14,582 nucleotides of DNA from Deltaproteobacteria bacterium (GCA_019308985.1 JAFDHB010000089.1:1-14582), one strand, 5' to 3'. Numbered from the stretch's first letter, positions 5,536 through 14,351 are shown. The notes: generated by a model from the sequence alone, not told the origin. A program made the numbers and translations.

Positions 5536-6693
5536 CTATACTGCCTCTCCTTGTTCCTTGAAGTATTCCTCCTTGACCCTGGTGAGGTATATCACCACGG
5601 GTCTAAAGGCCAGATGAGCCCATTTGGAGAATGGGACCTCAAGCACGAGCATGGGCACGGCGAACATCAGGTGAATCACGTATAGCACATAGGTGGTCAT
5701 GGGCCAATCCAAGAGCCTCGTGAAATGAATAAAAATCCCCGTCAGGGTGGTCAACTGGAGCAGTATGAGAAACATCCAGTCGGTACCATGGGAATTCTTG
5801 TAAGGTGCCTTGGACTTTTTAAGACGCCCGATAATGGCATAGGTCGTTCCGTAAAGGATGGCAAAGGTGGCGTAGTATCCAAGCAGCCGCATTGGGTGAA
5901 GGATGGGATACACCACGTCTCGTTGAAACCTGATCGGTTCCCAGGCAAGACCTATGACCTCTATCCCGCCGGCCAGAAAGACCGCCACCAGCAGGAAGGC
6001 GGTACTATACCCGGTCATAATAAGTAAGTGAACGAACCACTGCATCTTGTCCGTGCACTCCCCGAATTGTCTCTGGGTGAGAAAGTGTGTTATCAGATCC
6101 CAACCCTTCCTCAGGTAGATCTTGATCGGTATCTGGGTGAGCAAGTCTCCCATGGTAAATTTTACGCAGCGCCACGTGTTGCTCAGGAGCAGAAAAGAGA
6201 GCACTGCCGCCATTATGAGGTCCGCTATTTCAATGGCCGGGGCCGGCCAAACCGAGTTTAGGTGGGCGTGCTCCATGTTAGGATTGGGTGCATGGAAGAG
6301 CCAAAGGGCGAGGCCCACCAGTATGCCCACGACGGCCACGGCGACGATTTCAAAGGTCTCGGAAGTATAGAACTTCCTCGAAAACCCGGTCCAGTCATAC
6401 TGGGAGGTAAGGTATCGTCTCATGACCATCATCGTCTCCCCTGGATCCGCTCCCCTGGGACACCTGTCGGAGCAATCTCCGCAATAGTAGCAAAGCCAGG
6501 GCTCCGGGCTTTTCAAAATCTTGTCCTTCAGCCCCATCTGCGCATATTTTACCAGCTTCCTCGGAAAGGGGGTTTCCTCCGTGGAAAGGGGGCATGTGCC
6601 GGTGCAGTTGCCGCAGTGAAAGCACTTCTTGGCATCCTTTAACCCAAAGGCCTCAAGGTCTTTCATTAGATTAGAATCAACTTTGACGCTCAT
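5536..6693 (-). CDS. qmoC: Quinone-interacting membrane-bound oxidoreductase subunit C
   Basis: QmoC anchors the QmoABC complex in the cytoplasmic membrane and handles menaquinol oxidation, sending electrons to QmoA/B for APS reduction. The 385-residue protein combines an HdrC-like N-terminus with an HdrE-like cytochrome b domain. Two 4Fe-4S motifs are visible: Cys24, 27, 30, 34 (CFHCGNCTGTCP) and Cys68, 71, 74, 78 (CYYCGDCSDRCP). After residue 113 there are about six hydrophobic helices (roughly 114-134, 154-172, 218-243, 262-288, 307-325, 334-355). Histidines such as His222, His266, His323 and His341 are candidate haem b ligands. The start at 6693 follows AGGAGGAGGGAGA directly; an upstream in-frame ATG at 6768 has no such site. 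The gene starts 100 bases after qmoB ends. Confidence 0.95.
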   Translation of the reverse strand: MSVKVDSNLMKDLEAFGLKDAKKCFHCGNCTGTCPLSTEETPFPRKLVKYAQMGLKDKILKSPEPWLCYYCGDCSDRCPRGADPGETMMVMRRYLTSQYDWTGFSRKFYTSETFEIVAVAVVGILVGLALWLFHAPNPNMEHAHLNSVWPAPAIEIADLIMAAVLSFLLLSNTWRCVKFTMGDLLTQIPIKIYLRKGWDLITHFLTQRQFGECTDKMQWFVHLLIMTGYSTAFLLVAVFLAGGIEVIGLAWEPIRFQRDVVYPILHPMRLLGYYATFAILYGTTYAIIGRLKKSKAPYKNSHGTDWMFLILLQLTTLTGIFIHFTRLLDWPMTTYVLYVIHLMFAVPMLVLEVPFSKWAHLAFRPVVIYLTRVKEEYFKEQGEAV

Positions 6694-6706
6694 TCTCCCT
6701 CCTCCT
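6694..6706 (-). promoter_or_regulatory. Ribosome binding site deciding the qmoC start
   Basis: AGGAGGAGGGAGA lies immediately before the ATG at 6693. It places the start 25 codons inside the longest open frame and yields an N-terminus (MSVKVDSNL) leading straight into the first Fe-S domain. Confidence 0.8.
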
Positions 6707-6793
6707 GATGTTCTCTCTTTCTTTGCCGTCCCATGAACAAGCCAAACCCGAATTGAATACCTTTGCAAACAACCGTTGCCAGTACGAACCTAT

Positions 6794-9019
6794 TTACCAT
6801 CCCTTGAAAGGATTGGGCCCTATTTCATCAATCTTCTCTGCGAACTCGTCCAGTATGGCCGGCAGCCTATGATAGTCTATGATTGAGACCGTCTCAAAGC
6901 GCACCCTCTCGGATTCAAGGGCCAGCCTTTCAAGGGTCTCGGAGACCTTTCCCAGCCTGATGCTCGCAAGCTCGCTGCCTTTTATAAAGTGACACTGGTA
7001 ATCATCGCCGTGCTCGCACCCAAGGAGTATGACACCGTCTATCCCCTTGGAAAGGGAGTCGGCTATCCAGACCAGGTTCATGGATCCCAGGCATCTCAAA
7101 GGTATTACCCTCACCCAGGCGTTGTAAGTCATTCTGTTGAGTCCTGCCATATCCAGGGCCGGATAGGCGTCGTTTTCACAGGCAAGGACCAGTATTCGGG
7201 GTTTTTCTTCGTCTTCCTCCGGTACTTCTATGGCCTTTAACATGTTCCCAATCATGGCCACGGAATAGTTCTTAAAAGAGATAATCCGCTCGGGACACGC
7301 CCCCATGCAGACACCGCACCTGCGGCATCTCGTCGGTTCCGGGAGGGGATTAAATTCCTTGTCCTCGTTTATTGCTCCAAAAGGGCACTCCACGGTACAA
7401 CGCTTACACTGGGTGCACCGCTGCATGGCGAACTCCGGGTATGTCATGTCCCCTGCCCTGGGATGAACCGCGGCACCCCTTGAAGTGAGCTCGATGCATT
7501 GTATGGCCTTCATGACCGCACCGGCCGCATCCTCTGTTGCCGCAGCCCTGCCCATGGGCCTACGCACGCAACCTGCAGCGTATATACCGGTTCGCCTGCT
7601 TTCATAGGGGAAGCATATGAAGTGTGAGTCCGGGAAATCATACATCAGCGCAGGGATCTCCGGACCCTGGCGATATTCCAGGTTGAGGATATCGGATCGT
7701 CTTATCACGTCCAGGGGCACTTCCAGCTCTTCTTCTTCCTTCCCCTCCTCCTTCTCTTTCTCCTCTTGAGTTATGTCAGGGCCCAGTGCAGACACCGGCA
7801 CCATTCCCGTAGCCAGGACCACCAGATCCAGGTTCTCCAGCAGGACCTCCTCCCCTAGCAGTTCATCCACGCCCTGCACGGTCAACATGTCACCATTGGC
7901 CGTGACCTGGGGTGATTGGCAGCGAATGAAGATCACCCCTTCCTCCTGTGCCTTACGGTACAGGTCTTCGGCCTGCCCGGGCGTTCTCAATTCCTTGTAG
8001 AGGACATAGACGGTAGAATCCGGGTTCTGTTGTTTGACCTGAAGGGCTTGCTTCAAGGCCACCGTGCAACACACGGTGGAGCAATAGGGCAGGTATTCGG
8101 GGTCTCTCTGGCCCGCGCATTGGAGGAAAGCCGCTTGCGCAATTTCTTTTCCATCGCTCGGCCTTTTGAGCTTGCCCTCCGCCCCCAAATCCTCAAACAT
8201 GGAGTTGGTGATCACGTTGGGAGATGATCCGAAACCCAGCGCCTTATCAAGCTTATTCGGGTCATAGGGTTCCCACCCCGCAGCCATCACAATGGCCCCC
8301 ACCTTGTGTTCCGCCTTGGAGCCGTTCTGACTTATGGTAACGTGAAATATTCCCGGCCCGCCGGAGGTCTTCTCTACCTTTGCGCCCGTGTAGACCTTTA
8401 TCTTTTCATTTTCCTCAACCGCCTTTACCAACTCTTGAATGTCGTTTTCCCCGATTTCCTTGTAAGGAAAGGAGGCTATCATGCGGACACTCTTTTGAAA
8501 GCCTCCCAACTGGGGCTCTTTTTCCACAAGAATCGCAGGGTATCCAGCTTTTGCGGCCTCAAGGGCCGAGGTCATCCCGGTCACCCCTCCGCCTACAACG
8601 AGGATCTCTCTTGAGAATTCTTCGTCAGGCTTGTAAGGTTCCGGCAATTCCATGGAGTCTATCTTGGCAAGGCCCATCCTGAGATAGTCCTCAGCCATCA
8701 TCTGGGTATCTTCATCCCCTGGCTTTTGACACCACACTACCTGCTCCCTGAGGTTGATCCTGTCCACTATGCAGTTTTCGAAGTTGAACACGTCATACAT
8801 CACCCTTGGTGAACAGGCCGCAATCCCTATGCTGTTGACACCCTCCTTTTCTATATCGCTCTTGATGATCCCTGCCCCTTCCTTGGAGCATAGGTTCGGA
8901 TGATTCTTGCAAATGGGAACGCCTTTTTCTTCGGTCACCACCTTGCTCAGCTGGTCAATATCCAAGGCGTCACCTATGCCACAACCTGTACATATATAAA
9001 CCGCTATCTTCTTTTCCAT
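6794..9019 (-). CDS. qmoB: Quinone-interacting membrane-bound oxidoreductase subunit B
   Basis: QmoB is the large HdrA-like flavoprotein of the complex that passes electrons between membrane subunit QmoC and APS reductase. The 741-residue protein shows an N-terminal cysteine region (CTGCG at 10-14, Cys37, Cys44), an FAD-binding GGGVTGMTSALEAA at 143-156, and the HdrA-type block CAGQRDPEYLPYCSTVCC at about 301-318. Two ferredoxin motifs follow: Cys535, 538, 541, 545 and Cys565, 568, 571, 575. The C-terminus from about 605 is an MvhD/FrhD-like domain with CLGSM, GCEHGDDYQCHF and related cysteines. A Glu/Lys-rich low-complexity stretch at 418-433 interrupts the flavin domain. The start at 9019 is set by AGGAGG eight bases upstream; the longer frame would overlap qmoA heavily. 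Only five bases separate it from the qmoA stop. Confidence 0.96.
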   Translation of the reverse strand: MEKKIAVYICTGCGIGDALDIDQLSKVVTEEKGVPICKNHPNLCSKEGAGIIKSDIEKEGVNSIGIAACSPRVMYDVFNFENCIVDRINLREQVVWCQKPGDEDTQMMAEDYLRMGLAKIDSMELPEPYKPDEEFSREILVVGGGVTGMTSALEAAKAGYPAILVEKEPQLGGFQKSVRMIASFPYKEIGENDIQELVKAVEENEKIKVYTGAKVEKTSGGPGIFHVTISQNGSKAEHKVGAIVMAAGWEPYDPNKLDKALGFGSSPNVITNSMFEDLGAEGKLKRPSDGKEIAQAAFLQCAGQRDPEYLPYCSTVCCTVALKQALQVKQQNPDSTVYVLYKELRTPGQAEDLYRKAQEEGVIFIRCQSPQVTANGDMLTVQGVDELLGEEVLLENLDLVVLATGMVPVSALGPDITQEEKEKEEGKEEEELEVPLDVIRRSDILNLEYRQGPEIPALMYDFPDSHFICFPYESRRTGIYAAGCVRRPMGRAAATEDAAGAVMKAIQCIELTSRGAAVHPRAGDMTYPEFAMQRCTQCKRCTVECPFGAINEDKEFNPLPEPTRCRRCGVCMGACPERIISFKNYSVAMIGNMLKAIEVPEEDEEKPRILVLACENDAYPALDMAGLNRMTYNAWVRVIPLRCLGSMNLVWIADSLSKGIDGVILLGCEHGDDYQCHFIKGSELASIRLGKVSETLERLALESERVRFETVSIIDYHRLPAILDEFAEKIDEIGPNPFKGW

Positions 9020-9024
9020 GGGGC

Positions 9025-10287
9025 CTACCTCCTCGAAATTGATTGAATGGCTTTGAGTGCTGCAGCCGTTCCGTCCTGTACCGATTCCTGGACGCCGACA
9101 GGGGTCCTTGTGCATCCTGCCGCATATATCCCGCCCCCTGCCTGTTGAGAGGCTATGAATCCGTAATCATCATAGGGAACCTGGATAGGAAGAGGGGTCT
9201 CTGAAGTATTGGGTTGCATGCCTGTAGCCAGGACGACAAGGTCCACCGGGATCTCCTTCAGGGCCTCAGAAGTCGTATCTTCGACACGAACCACAAGGCG
9301 GTCGCCCTTTTCATCAGCGGTTACCTTGGCAACTTTGCCTTTTATGAATTCTATGTTTTCATCCTCCTTGGTCTTCCTGTAGAAATCCTCGAGCCGGTCC
9401 GTAGCCCTTATGTCAATGAAAAAGATGTATATTTTTGCGTCGGGATACTGTTCCCTGACGTAGTTGGCCTCTTTCATGGAGGCAAGGCAGCATATCCCGG
9501 AACAATAGGGAAGGTGGTTCTCATCCCTCGAACCGGCGCACTGGACAAAGGCCACGCTCTTGGGGGCCTCACCATTGGATGGCCGCACAATCTTTCCCTG
9601 GGTGGGTCCTGTCCAAGAGGCAAGCCTTTCCATCATCACGTTTGTAATAACGTCCGGGTACTGGTCAAAGCCATAGGTGTCAAGCTTTGTTGCGTCATAG
9701 GGCTTCCATCCCGTGGCCCACACGATGGCGCCGACCTTTAGGGTGAGAGTCTTGGGCTCCATGTCCAGCTCAATGGCTTCATAGGGACAGGCCTCCTTCA
9801 CCTTTTGTGCCTCGTCACTCGCCACCAGGGCCGGATCCAGGACATAGCGCATGGGATAGGCCATGACATGGGGCAGATAGGCTGCCTTGATCTTGTCCAT
9901 GCCATAGTTGAAAGGGTTCTCGATCTCCATTGAACAGGCCTCAGCACACTTGCCGCAAGCCGTGCAGTTCTCGTTGACATATCTCGGGTTTATCCTGAGC
10001 GTCACGTCAAAGCTGCCCTCCTGCCCGGATATCTCCCGCACCTCGGTCATGGTAAGTAACCTCACCCTGGGGTTCTGCTTGATGCGCCGGAAATTGATCT
10101 CCAGACCGCAATAGGGCGGGCACAACTTTGGAAAATAATTGTGGAGCTGGGCCACCCTGCCCCCCAAGTAGGGGTTCTTCTCCACTATATAGGTATCATA
10201 ACCGGCTTCTGCGGCTTCTATGGCTGCCGTCAGACCGCTCATTCCGCCGCCTACCACAAGAATACCCTGGGTCTCTTGACTTTCCAT
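9025..10287 (-). CDS. qmoA: Quinone-interacting membrane-bound oxidoreductase subunit A
   Basis: QmoA is the smaller HdrA-like flavoprotein of QmoABC, located on the cytoplasmic side and thought to interact with AprBA. Its 420 residues match the usual length. An FAD-binding GGGMSGLTAAIEAAEAG lies at 13-29, followed by the HdrA-like RVAQLHNYFPKLCPPYC with Cys56 and Cys60. A 4Fe-4S motif CTACGKCAEAC uses Cys108, 111, 114 and 118. Further conserved cysteines are at 250, 262, 266 and 267 (CAGSRDENHLPYCSGICC), and the terminal flavin motif GIYAAGCTRTP is at 386-396. The ATG at 10287 follows GGAGGAGGAAGAGA. The upstream ETF-QO gene ends 132 bases before it with no clear terminator, so cotranscription is possible. 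Confidence 0.96.
   Translation of the reverse strand: MESQETQGILVVGGGMSGLTAAIEAAEAGYDTYIVEKNPYLGGRVAQLHNYFPKLCPPYCGLEINFRRIKQNPRVRLLTMTEVREISGQEGSFDVTLRINPRYVNENCTACGKCAEACSMEIENPFNYGMDKIKAAYLPHVMAYPMRYVLDPALVASDEAQKVKEACPYEAIELDMEPKTLTLKVGAIVWATGWKPYDATKLDTYGFDQYPDVITNVMMERLASWTGPTQGKIVRPSNGEAPKSVAFVQCAGSRDENHLPYCSGICCLASMKEANYVREQYPDAKIYIFFIDIRATDRLEDFYRKTKEDENIEFIKGKVAKVTADEKGDRLVVRVEDTTSEALKEIPVDLVVLATGMQPNTSETPLPIQVPYDDYGFIASQQAGGGIYAAGCTRTPVGVQESVQDGTAAALKAIQSISRR
9028..9033 (-). promoter_or_regulatory. qmoB ribosome binding site inside the end of qmoA
   Basis: The last two sense codons of qmoA, AGG AGG, form a perfect Shine-Dalgarno sequence eight bases before the qmoB ATG, followed by the qmoA stop TAG at 9027-9025. 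This arrangement favours translational coupling of the two HdrA-like subunits. Confidence 0.8.
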
Positions 10288-10419
10288 TCTCTTCCTCCTC
10301 CACCATTTCTGTAGTTTCCCCGATCATTTTTCCTTCACCAAGGGCCTTCGCCTTGGGTTATCATCGCTGGTCAATCTTTGAGCCACTTGCCGCGGCCCGG
10401 CAGGAGGACTCAAACCAGC

Positions 10420-12123
10420 TTACATTACCGTATATTTCGGCCCACCGCCCCCCTCCGGTGGGACCCAGGTAATGATTTCGTATGGATCCAACACATCGCA
10501 GGTCTTGCAATGGACACAGTTGGAAAAATTCAATTTCATGCTGGGCTTTCCCGTCTCCTCGTCCAGTTCTATCTCATAGACATTGGCAGGGCAGAATCTC
10601 TGGCAGGGATTTTGAAATTCCTCCCTGCACTTTGTGTAACAGACATTCAGGTCACTGATCTTCAGATGGGCGGGTTGCTGTTCCTCGTGAGTCGAGCCCG
10701 AATAATAGACATCCGTCTCCTTGTCAAAGGTGAGCTTGCCGTCAAACTTCATCTCTCTCCTTTGATCTTCAGTTGGGGAATCAGTCCCGTAATAATCCTT
10801 TACCCTCTTCATATGGGTAAAATCCGGTTTGGATTCCAGGCGCCCCTTAAGGATTCTTCCTCCTAGCAGATACTGGATGCCTCCCCAAAAAATTGCCTTC
10901 CACAACCCCTTCTGGAAGAGCTGATGAAAATTCCTTGAGCGGTAAAGTTCCTTGCCCACACTGCTTTGAAATAGGGCCTTTTCGTATGATTCCAAATAGC
11001 CGGCCGAAAAATCCTCTTTCAAGAGAGACTCAAAAATGGTTCTCGCTGCGAGCATGCCGGACTTCATTGCCGAATGAACTCCCTTTAGTTTCTGGCTTAT
11101 GAAGAGGCTTGCCGAATCACCGATTATGAGGCCTCCGTCAAAGCAGAGCTTCGGTATGGAAAAATATCCCCCTACCGGGGCCGTTTTTGCACCGTACTGT
11201 ACCAGTTTTCCGTCCCTGAGGAGGTCTGCCACAAAGGGGTGTTGCTTGAATCTCTGGAATTCCCTGTGGGGGTCCAGATAGGGGTCTTCGTAGTCAAGTC
11301 CGGTCATTAGTCCGAGGGAGATGTGGTTGTCCTTCATGCCGTAGATAAAGCCCCCTCCGTAGGTGCGACTATCGTGGGGATACCCTACGGTATGAATTAC
11401 CTCCCCTGGCTCCATCCGCCCTTCTGGTACTTCCCACACCTCTTTGACCCCGACCACGAAGTTCTGGGGATTTCTTCCCTGGGCAAGGCCCAATCTGTTA
11501 ATCAGGGTCTTGGTGAGGCTACCCCTTGATCCCTCGCCAAAGACCGTCACCTTCGCGTGCAAATCTATCCCCGGCTCGAAGTTGGCCTTCTTGTTGCCTT
11601 CAGGGTCAATGCCCTTATCTCCTGTCCTCACACCGATCACGCGGTCGCCTTCATAAATGACCTCTGTACCGGCAAACCCGGGGAATATGTCCACACCGTT
11701 TTCCTCGACCCTTTCACCGAGCCATTCAGTAAAGCGGGATAGTGAGATAACGTAGTTCCCGTGATTATTCAAGAAAGGAGGGGTAATGGGTGACTTGATC
11801 TTTCCCTTCTTGGCAAGGAGATACATCCCTTCCTTTTTTACCTCCCCTTCCACGGGGGCCCCTTTTTCCATATGATCAGGCATGAGTTCCTTAAGGGCGT
11901 TTGGATTGATGACCGCCCCTGAAATACTATGGGCGCCAATGTATGCGCCCTTTTCCAGCACGGCTATCATGACCTCATCCAGCTTTTTCCCCTCGGCCCC
12001 CTTTTCGACCCTTTCGTTGTGCTCTTTTATGAGGTTCGATAGATGGAGCGCACCGCTAAGGCTGGCTACCCCCCCTCCCACGAAGAGGACGTCTACCTCC
12101 ATTATTTCCCTTTCGTCTTCCAC
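10420..12123 (-). CDS. Electron-transfer-flavoprotein:quinone oxidoreductase (ETF dehydrogenase)
   Basis: ETF-QO takes electrons from reduced ETF, filled by acyl-CoA dehydrogenases, and reduces quinone at the membrane surface; in a sulfate reducer the acceptor would be menaquinone. The 567 residues are full length. The FAD site FVGGGVASLSGALHLS is at 14-29, and the flavin domain continues with KGAYIGAHSISGAVINP (58-74), EGSRG (197-201) and IIGDSASLFISQKLKGVHSAMKSG (333-356). The segment around 404-424 (GLWKAIFWGGIQYLLGG) could be the monotopic membrane patch. The C-terminal 4Fe-4S ligands fit Cys511, 536, 539 and 542, with the 25-3-3 spacing of the human enzyme, so it is not the shorter FixC. 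The start is a GTG at 12123, ten bases after AAGGAGG. ETF genes are not in the window. Its position between aprA and qmoA is unusual. Confidence 0.93.
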   Translation of the reverse strand: MEDEREIMEVDVLFVGGGVASLSGALHLSNLIKEHNERVEKGAEGKKLDEVMIAVLEKGAYIGAHSISGAVINPNALKELMPDHMEKGAPVEGEVKKEGMYLLAKKGKIKSPITPPFLNNHGNYVISLSRFTEWLGERVEENGVDIFPGFAGTEVIYEGDRVIGVRTGDKGIDPEGNKKANFEPGIDLHAKVTVFGEGSRGSLTKTLINRLGLAQGRNPQNFVVGVKEVWEVPEGRMEPGEVIHTVGYPHDSRTYGGGFIYGMKDNHISLGLMTGLDYEDPYLDPHREFQRFKQHPFVADLLRDGKLVQYGAKTAPVGGYFSIPKLCFDGGLIIGDSASLFISQKLKGVHSAMKSGMLAARTIFESLLKEDFSAGYLESYEKALFQSSVGKELYRSRNFHQLFQKGLWKAIFWGGIQYLLGGRILKGRLESKPDFTHMKRVKDYYGTDSPTEDQRREMKFDGKLTFDKETDVYYSGSTHEEQQPAHLKISDLNVCYTKCREEFQNPCQRFCPANVYEIELDEETGKPSMKLNFSNCVHCKTCDVLDPYEIITWVPPEGGGGPKYTVM

Positions 12124-12281
12124 CGTCCGTATCCCTCCTTTTTGATGCTTTCTTGGGCTTCACCTGTTCCCGGGTCCACTGGATGCGTAACCCGTGGAAA
12201 AATTGCCATCACAAGGTCTTCAAACCGCTCGAACCGGAATCAAATGAAAGGATTTTTAGCACAAAAAAAAGGCATGTTGCA

Positions 12282-12301
12282 AGCTTTTTTGTGAAAAAGC
12301 T
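12282..12301. terminator. AT-rich hairpin between aprA and the ETF-QO gene
   Basis: AGCTTTTT at 12282-12289 pairs perfectly with AAAAAGCT at 12294-12301 around a 4-base loop. On the minus strand, eight T residues follow at 12270-12263, eleven bases beyond the stem; an alternative bulged stem would end directly in that T-run. A further hairpin, GGGGGA/TCCCCC, lies at 12312-12330. These may back up the aprA terminator or act as leader structure for ETF-QO. Confidence 0.4.
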
Positions 12302-12381
12302 CACAAGGACCGGGGGATTTTTTCTCCCCCCTATTGAAGACGCGGCCCTGTGGGAAGCACCCCGTCATCCAATTTAACAAC

Positions 12382-12427
12382 AAAATACCCCGGGCCCGCC
12401 ACACTTTCGGCAGGACCGGGGTATTTT
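12382..12427 (-). terminator. Rho-independent terminator of aprBA
   Basis: AAAATACCCCGG at 12382-12393 pairs with CCGGGGTATTTT at 12416-12427, a 13-bp-class stem that continues with mismatches to an 8-base loop. On the minus strand the stem ends in TTTT followed by GTTGTT. It begins 20 bases after the aprA stop, the expected place for an aprBA terminator. The flanking A/T bases make it potentially bidirectional, although no plus-strand gene ends here. Confidence 0.85.
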
Positions 12428-12447
12428 TCAGTAAAGATTAATGAGAA

Positions 12448-14331
12448 CTAGACGCCAGGTATATTCCAGATATCCTTTTTCATCATTTCCCACTCCCCAC
12501 TATTGGGATCCCAGCGGCAGTTCACAAAGCAGAGCCAGTTTTCATCATCCATCTTGGGAGTATCAGCCCTGAAGTAATATCCGGGCCACCTGGTCTCCCC
12601 CCTGAAAAGCATGGACCGAATGTGGGCTTCAGCCTGCCAGGTCCTGTGGGTATTCTCCCAGCACCTCATAAGCTCGTGCAGGTCTCGTGCTGCCTGTTTC
12701 TCGCTGTCTTCCTTGAGCAATTCCATGAGTTCCAAACCCCTCTCCAGGTTGGCTTTGCTCGTCTTGAAGGCAGCGGTCACTCCGCCTGCATATTCATCCA
12801 TTAGTTTTTGAAGCCTGTGGAGGTATTGCCTGGGCATGATATAGTCCGTGTTGACTTCAGGATCAGTATACTTGCCCTTGTTGGCTTCAAATATCTCCAG
12901 GGGCTTCAGGATCCTGGCCTTCAGCTCTTCCACCTTTGCCGTGTCCACATTGGGCTCCTGGCCTTTCTCCACGATGTACTTGACCGCCTGCTTTCCTGCG
13001 ATCCTGCCCTCTGTGTGGGACCCTGAGGAGAACTTGTGGCTCGAGGCCCCTGAGGCATCGCCGATTGCAAACAGGCCCTCAATAGTGGTCATGTTCGTGT
13101 ATCCCCACTTGTAGGGGGTATCAAGATCTTCGGGCCCGCTGACCCATGCCCCGGATGCACCCGAATGGGAGCCGATGAAATAGGGCTCGCAGGCTGCAAT
13201 CTCAGAGTGCTTTTCCTCGGGCTTGACGTTCAGGGCCGCCCAGAGTATCGCCTGGGAAATGGTCATATCAAGGAAGTCCTCCCAGGCCTCGCTCTCCAAC
13301 TCCTTCATCTTTTTCTTGAAGGCCTTTGGATCATCCTTGTACTCCTCGGCGATCTTCTGGATTGCCTCGTGGGTCTCCATGTAAAGAGGACCAAGTCCTG
13401 CTTCCACATCCAGCATTCCCAGATAGTTTCTCAGGTTGGCGGGAATCGGTTTCGCAAGACCGTAGGGAGCCCAGTTCTTGAGCTCGTCTGCCCTCTCCAC
13501 CATGTAGTCCCCTCCCTCGGCGCTTATCGCCCGGGATTTGAACAGCAGGAACCAGGCCCCGACAGGACCATAGGCATCCTTGAAACGGACCGGGATGAAA
13601 CGGACTTCCTGGCAGGTCATCTCAGCACCAGCCTTAATGGTGAAGTAGGCGCTGGAACCGGTGTTGAACGGCGGATACCAGGAACGACCGAATCCCTCGC
13701 CCACTGAGCGCGGGCGAAATACGTGGACTGCACCCCCCATGCCGCAGATAACCGCCTTTGCCTTGAACACGTAGAACTTGTTCTCCCTTACACTGAAGCC
13801 AACGGCACCCACAATCTTGTTCCCATCCACCAACGGCTCAACAATGAACACCCTTTCGATCAGCTCCCCGCCGGCATCCGCCAGGGCGTTCTTTGCGGCT
13901 TCGGCGATAATGATCTTGTAGGATTCACCGTTGATCATGAGCTGCCATCTGCCCTCATGGACATACTTTCCCTGCTCATCCTTCCAGATCTTCAGGCCCC
14001 ACTTTTCAAACAGGTGGACTGTGGAGTCAACATGGCGGGCGATGTTGTATACCAGGTCTTCCCTGGAAACACCCATCAAGTCCTGCCTCACATAACGAAC
14101 GTAATCCTCTACCGTGTTCTCTCCATCCTTAACACCGACATACTGGTTGATGGCCGAGAGGCCCATTGCAACGGCTCCGCTTCTATCGGTTGCAGCCTTG
14201 TCTACCATGGTCACCTTAAGTCCGTGCTTCTTCGCCCAGTAGGCCGCCTCTGTGGCCGCACCACATGCCGAAAATCCCCCACCAACTATAAGGAGATCGG
14301 TGTTAACTTCTACTGTTTCAAAATCTACCAT
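12448..14331 (-). CDS. aprA: Adenylylsulfate (APS) reductase, alpha subunit
   Basis: AprA is the FAD subunit of dissimilatory APS reductase, which reduces APS to sulfite and AMP in the cytoplasm. The protein has 627 residues, within the family's range. The N-terminal FAD site LLIVGGGFSACGAATEAAYWA spans 13-33, with VDKAATDRSGAVAMGLSAIN at 43-62. Family-typical segments include EGRWQLMINGESYK (126-139), CGMGGAVHVFRPRSVGEG (196-213), FIGSHSGASGAWVSGPEDL (385-403) and the flavin motif GLFAIGDASGASSHKFSSGSHTEGR (419-443). The C-terminal part, with GETRWPGYYFRADTPKMDDENW, is the helical domain common to these flavoproteins. The ATG at 14331 follows GGGAGG by nine bases. It begins 20 bases after aprB. 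The strong resemblance to reductive-type AprA supports sulfate reduction, not sulfur oxidation, given the adjoining qmo genes. Confidence 0.97.
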   Translation of the reverse strand: MVDFETVEVNTDLLIVGGGFSACGAATEAAYWAKKHGLKVTMVDKAATDRSGAVAMGLSAINQYVGVKDGENTVEDYVRYVRQDLMGVSREDLVYNIARHVDSTVHLFEKWGLKIWKDEQGKYVHEGRWQLMINGESYKIIIAEAAKNALADAGGELIERVFIVEPLVDGNKIVGAVGFSVRENKFYVFKAKAVICGMGGAVHVFRPRSVGEGFGRSWYPPFNTGSSAYFTIKAGAEMTCQEVRFIPVRFKDAYGPVGAWFLLFKSRAISAEGGDYMVERADELKNWAPYGLAKPIPANLRNYLGMLDVEAGLGPLYMETHEAIQKIAEEYKDDPKAFKKKMKELESEAWEDFLDMTISQAILWAALNVKPEEKHSEIAACEPYFIGSHSGASGAWVSGPEDLDTPYKWGYTNMTTIEGLFAIGDASGASSHKFSSGSHTEGRIAGKQAVKYIVEKGQEPNVDTAKVEELKARILKPLEIFEANKGKYTDPEVNTDYIMPRQYLHRLQKLMDEYAGGVTAAFKTSKANLERGLELMELLKEDSEKQAARDLHELMRCWENTHRTWQAEAHIRSMLFRGETRWPGYYFRADTPKMDDENWLCFVNCRWDPNSGEWEMMKKDIWNIPGV

Positions 14332-14351
14332 ATCTTTTTACCTCCCTTTCT

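Noticed and set aside
6694..6768. N-terminal extension of QmoC by 25 codons
   Set aside because: The ATG at 6693 directly follows AGGAGGAGGGAGA, and the extra residues look like untranslated leader.
9020..9115. N-terminal extension of QmoB by 32 codons
   Set aside because: It would overlap qmoA by about 90 bases. The internal ATG at 9019 has a perfect ribosome binding site and gives the family N-terminus MEKKIAVYICTGCG.
10288..10419. Hairpin CCAAGG/CCTTGG between the ETF-QO gene and qmoA as a terminator, and TTGACC as a promoter
   Set aside because: The stem has six pairs and no T-run, and TTGACC has no -10 at a workable distance.
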